The notes below the pieces were generated by a model. That model saw nothing but the letters and a program-made list of their open reading frames with translations. It did not search any database and had not been told where the DNA came from. From the NCBI GenBank assembly GCA_003647095.1, contig QMME01000211.1:1-7049 (forward strand): a stretch of 7,049 nucleotides of DNA. Reading direction: 5' to 3'. The stretch comes from Deltaproteobacteria bacterium. GTDB taxonomy: Bacteria; Myxococcota; B64-G9. This document shows, one piece after another, positions 5,970 through 7,049 of this stretch; positions within the stretch are counted from its first letter, which is position 1, and each line of letters opens with the position of its first letter. The position numbers and the translations under genes are program-made.

Positions 5970-6256
5970 CCCCTTCCTCCCAGGAGTCTACTCCCGCCCG
6001 CCGGACGTCGTTGGCGGAGATGGTGGAACACTGGGTCGGCCGGCTGTTCGACCAGCTGGGAGAACACCACGTGCCGCGGCTGTACCGGCGGGTCATCGAG
6101 CAAGTAGAGCGGGTACTGATCGAACAGGCACTGCTACGGAGCGGCGGCCGCCAGCAGCAGGCCGCCCGCATGCTGGGCCTGCACCGCAACAGCTTGCGTT
6201 ACCGCATGCGCGTGCTGGGCATTTCCTCCCGGCGCGACCGGGAGCGAAGGCCATGA
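5939..6256 (+). CDS. Fis-family DNA-binding protein, stand-alone
   Basis: A 105-residue basic protein. Residues about 24-97 align by eye with the whole of enterobacterial Fis, not just the HTH_8 piece found at the end of NtrC-type activators. Shared elements include SLAEMVEHWVGRLFDQL (helix A), LYRRVIEQVERVLIEQAL (helix B, like Fis LYELVLAEVEQPLLDMV) and the helix-turn-helix RQQQAARMLGLHRNSLRYRM (71-90). Residues 1-23 are a polar tail without similarity. Fis proteins dimerise, bend DNA and act as nucleoid-associated or local regulators. E. coli Fis is 98 residues, so the length fits. The ATG lies 31 bases before the end of the glycosyltransferase gene, and the stop overlaps the kinase start as ATGA. 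It shares its frame with a long chance open frame running back to 4652, so an automated caller could miss the true start. The divergent inverted repeat is one conceivable target (inference). Confidence 0.85.
   Translation: MERTSTDRQVTPSSQESTPARRTSLAEMVEHWVGRLFDQLGEHHVPRLYRRVIEQVERVLIEQALLRSGGRQQQAARMLGLHRNSLRYRMRVLGISSRRDRERRP
6241..6244 (+). promoter_or_regulatory. Ribosome binding site of the ThiD-like gene
   Basis: GGAG lies 8 bases before the ATG at 6253, within the last codons of the fis-like gene, with a second purine stretch AAGG just downstream. It confirms the start that forms the ATGA overlap. Confidence 0.6.
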
Positions 6257-7005
6257 GTTACCGCGGCCGTCATCCCCCCCTGAACTGCCTGACCATCGCC
6301 GGTTGGGATCCCACCGGCGGTGCCGGGGTAGTAGCGGACTGCCAGACTTTCTGGCAACTGGGTGCCCGGGCCAGCGCGGTACTCACCACCATAACGGCCC
6401 AGAACGCCCGCCGCGTCGAGTCCCTGAAACCGTTGCCGGCTCCCCACCTCGAGCAGCAGCTGCGCATGGTGGTAGCCGACAGCCAGTTCCAGGCCGTCAA
6501 GATCGGCCTGCTGGCCAGCGCCGCCCAGGTGCGCCTGCTGGCCGGCTGGATGGAACGTTTCTCCGGGCATCCTCTGGTGCTCGACCCGGTGATGTGGTCA
6601 TCGTCCGGCACCCGGCTGTGCAGCCCGGCCACGGTGACCGCGCTGCGCAAGTGGCTGCTGCCGCTGGTATCGGCTATCACTCCCAACGCCCGCGAAGCCG
6701 GTGCCTTGCTGGGCCGGCAGGTAAGCGGCTCGGCGGGGCGGCGCCGGGCGGCGGCCGAATTGAGTAGGCGGGGGCCGCTGGTGGTCCTCACCGGCGGCGA
6801 CAGCTTCGGTGACCCGGTGGATTACCTGGGTCAGCAGGGCGAGGTGGTGGAGTTGCCGGGTCGCCGCTTGCCGGGTACGGCCCGGGGTACCGGCTGTCGC
6901 TTCAGCTCGGTCCTGGCCGTCCTGCTGGCCCGGGGCCTGCACGCCGCGGCGGCGGTGCGGCGGGCGGCCGCGTTTACCAGGAAGTACATAGAGCAAAGCA
7001 GGTAG
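6253..7005 (+). CDS. thiD: ThiD-like hydroxymethylpyrimidine / phosphomethylpyrimidine kinase
   Basis: A 250-residue cytoplasmic kinase of the ribokinase fold, close to the usual ThiD length of about 260-270. In thiamin synthesis ThiD phosphorylates HMP and then HMP-phosphate. Visible family landmarks are LTIAGWDPTGGAG (13-25), the TAQN strand (48-51), VKIGLL (82-87), VLDPVM (109-114), ITPNAREAGALLG (142-154) and the anion-hole motif GTGC (212-215) with catalytic Cys215. Differences from the textbook sequence are Trp18 where Ser or Leu is common in GxDPxGGAG, WSSSG where an AxSG type segment is usual, VLTGG instead of VKGG (178-182), and ARGTGC instead of HGTGC. The VLTG variant occurs in some proteobacterial ThiD proteins, so activity is still likely. 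It is coupled to the fis-like gene by ATGA and carries no neighbouring thi gene. A related pyrimidine or pyridoxal kinase role cannot be excluded. Confidence 0.85.
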   Translation: MSYRGRHPPLNCLTIAGWDPTGGAGVVADCQTFWQLGARASAVLTTITAQNARRVESLKPLPAPHLEQQLRMVVADSQFQAVKIGLLASAAQVRLLAGWMERFSGHPLVLDPVMWSSSGTRLCSPATVTALRKWLLPLVSAITPNAREAGALLGRQVSGSAGRRRAAAELSRRGPLVVLTGGDSFGDPVDYLGQQGEVVELPGRRLPGTARGTGCRFSSVLAVLLARGLHAAAAVRRAAAFTRKYIEQSR

Positions 7006-7049
7006 TCCGGCGCGAAGCAGAGACGGGGTCCGGGAGTGAGATCGGTCGG

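Noticed and set aside
7006..7049. Terminator or next-gene start after the kinase.
   Set aside because: Only 44 bases remain, with no T-run, no clear hairpin and no supported start codon.

Overview
The window is GC-rich, with strong G/C preference at third codon positions. It is densely packed with bacterial genes: seven protein-coding genes, only one real intergenic gap, and no RNA genes, mobile elements or CRISPR. Several features suggest a delta-proteobacterial lineage (Desulfobacterota or Myxococcota in the broad sense). These are serial PilZ domains of the kind expanded in Myxococcus and Geobacter relatives, a UPF0158 domain, a free-standing full-length Fis-type regulator and a membrane GT2 enzyme. 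This placement is an inference from family content, not a measured affiliation.

Left arm (1-2457, + strand): an isochorismatase-family hydrolase with an N-terminal UPF0158 domain, whose 5' end may lie beyond the window edge, followed after 10 bases by a protein with three PilZ domains. Two of these keep the c-di-GMP-binding motifs and the first has lost one. This pair converges on a minus-strand pair, and the two tail genes overlap by 41 bp.

Middle (2417-4680, - strand): a TPR protein with a long Pro/Ala-rich region, one transmembrane helix and an extremely basic C-terminal tail. It is translationally coupled (ATGA overlap) to a membrane-anchored protein that looks like a lytic-transglycosylase-like region fused to a LytM/M23-like region. 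Both of those regions lack the catalytic residues expected of active enzymes.

Centre (about 4681-4799): a compact divergent control region. It has a good sigma70-type promoter reading left, a consensus -35 reading right, and a near-perfect inverted repeat covering both -35 boxes.

Right arm (4800-7005, + strand): a tightly overlapping run of a membrane GT2 glycosyltransferase, a Fis-family DNA-binding protein (its start lies inside the glycosyltransferase gene), and a ThiD-like (phospho)hydroxymethylpyrimidine kinase coupled to it by ATGA. No other thiamin gene is visible.

Taken together, the arrangement hints at an envelope-related neighbourhood (c-di-GMP sensing, peptidoglycan-associated pseudoenzyme, lipid or polymer glycosylation) mixed with ordinary metabolic genes. 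The most unusual part is the coupled TPR/polycationic-tail protein and double pseudoenzyme. A functional link between the arms is inference only.
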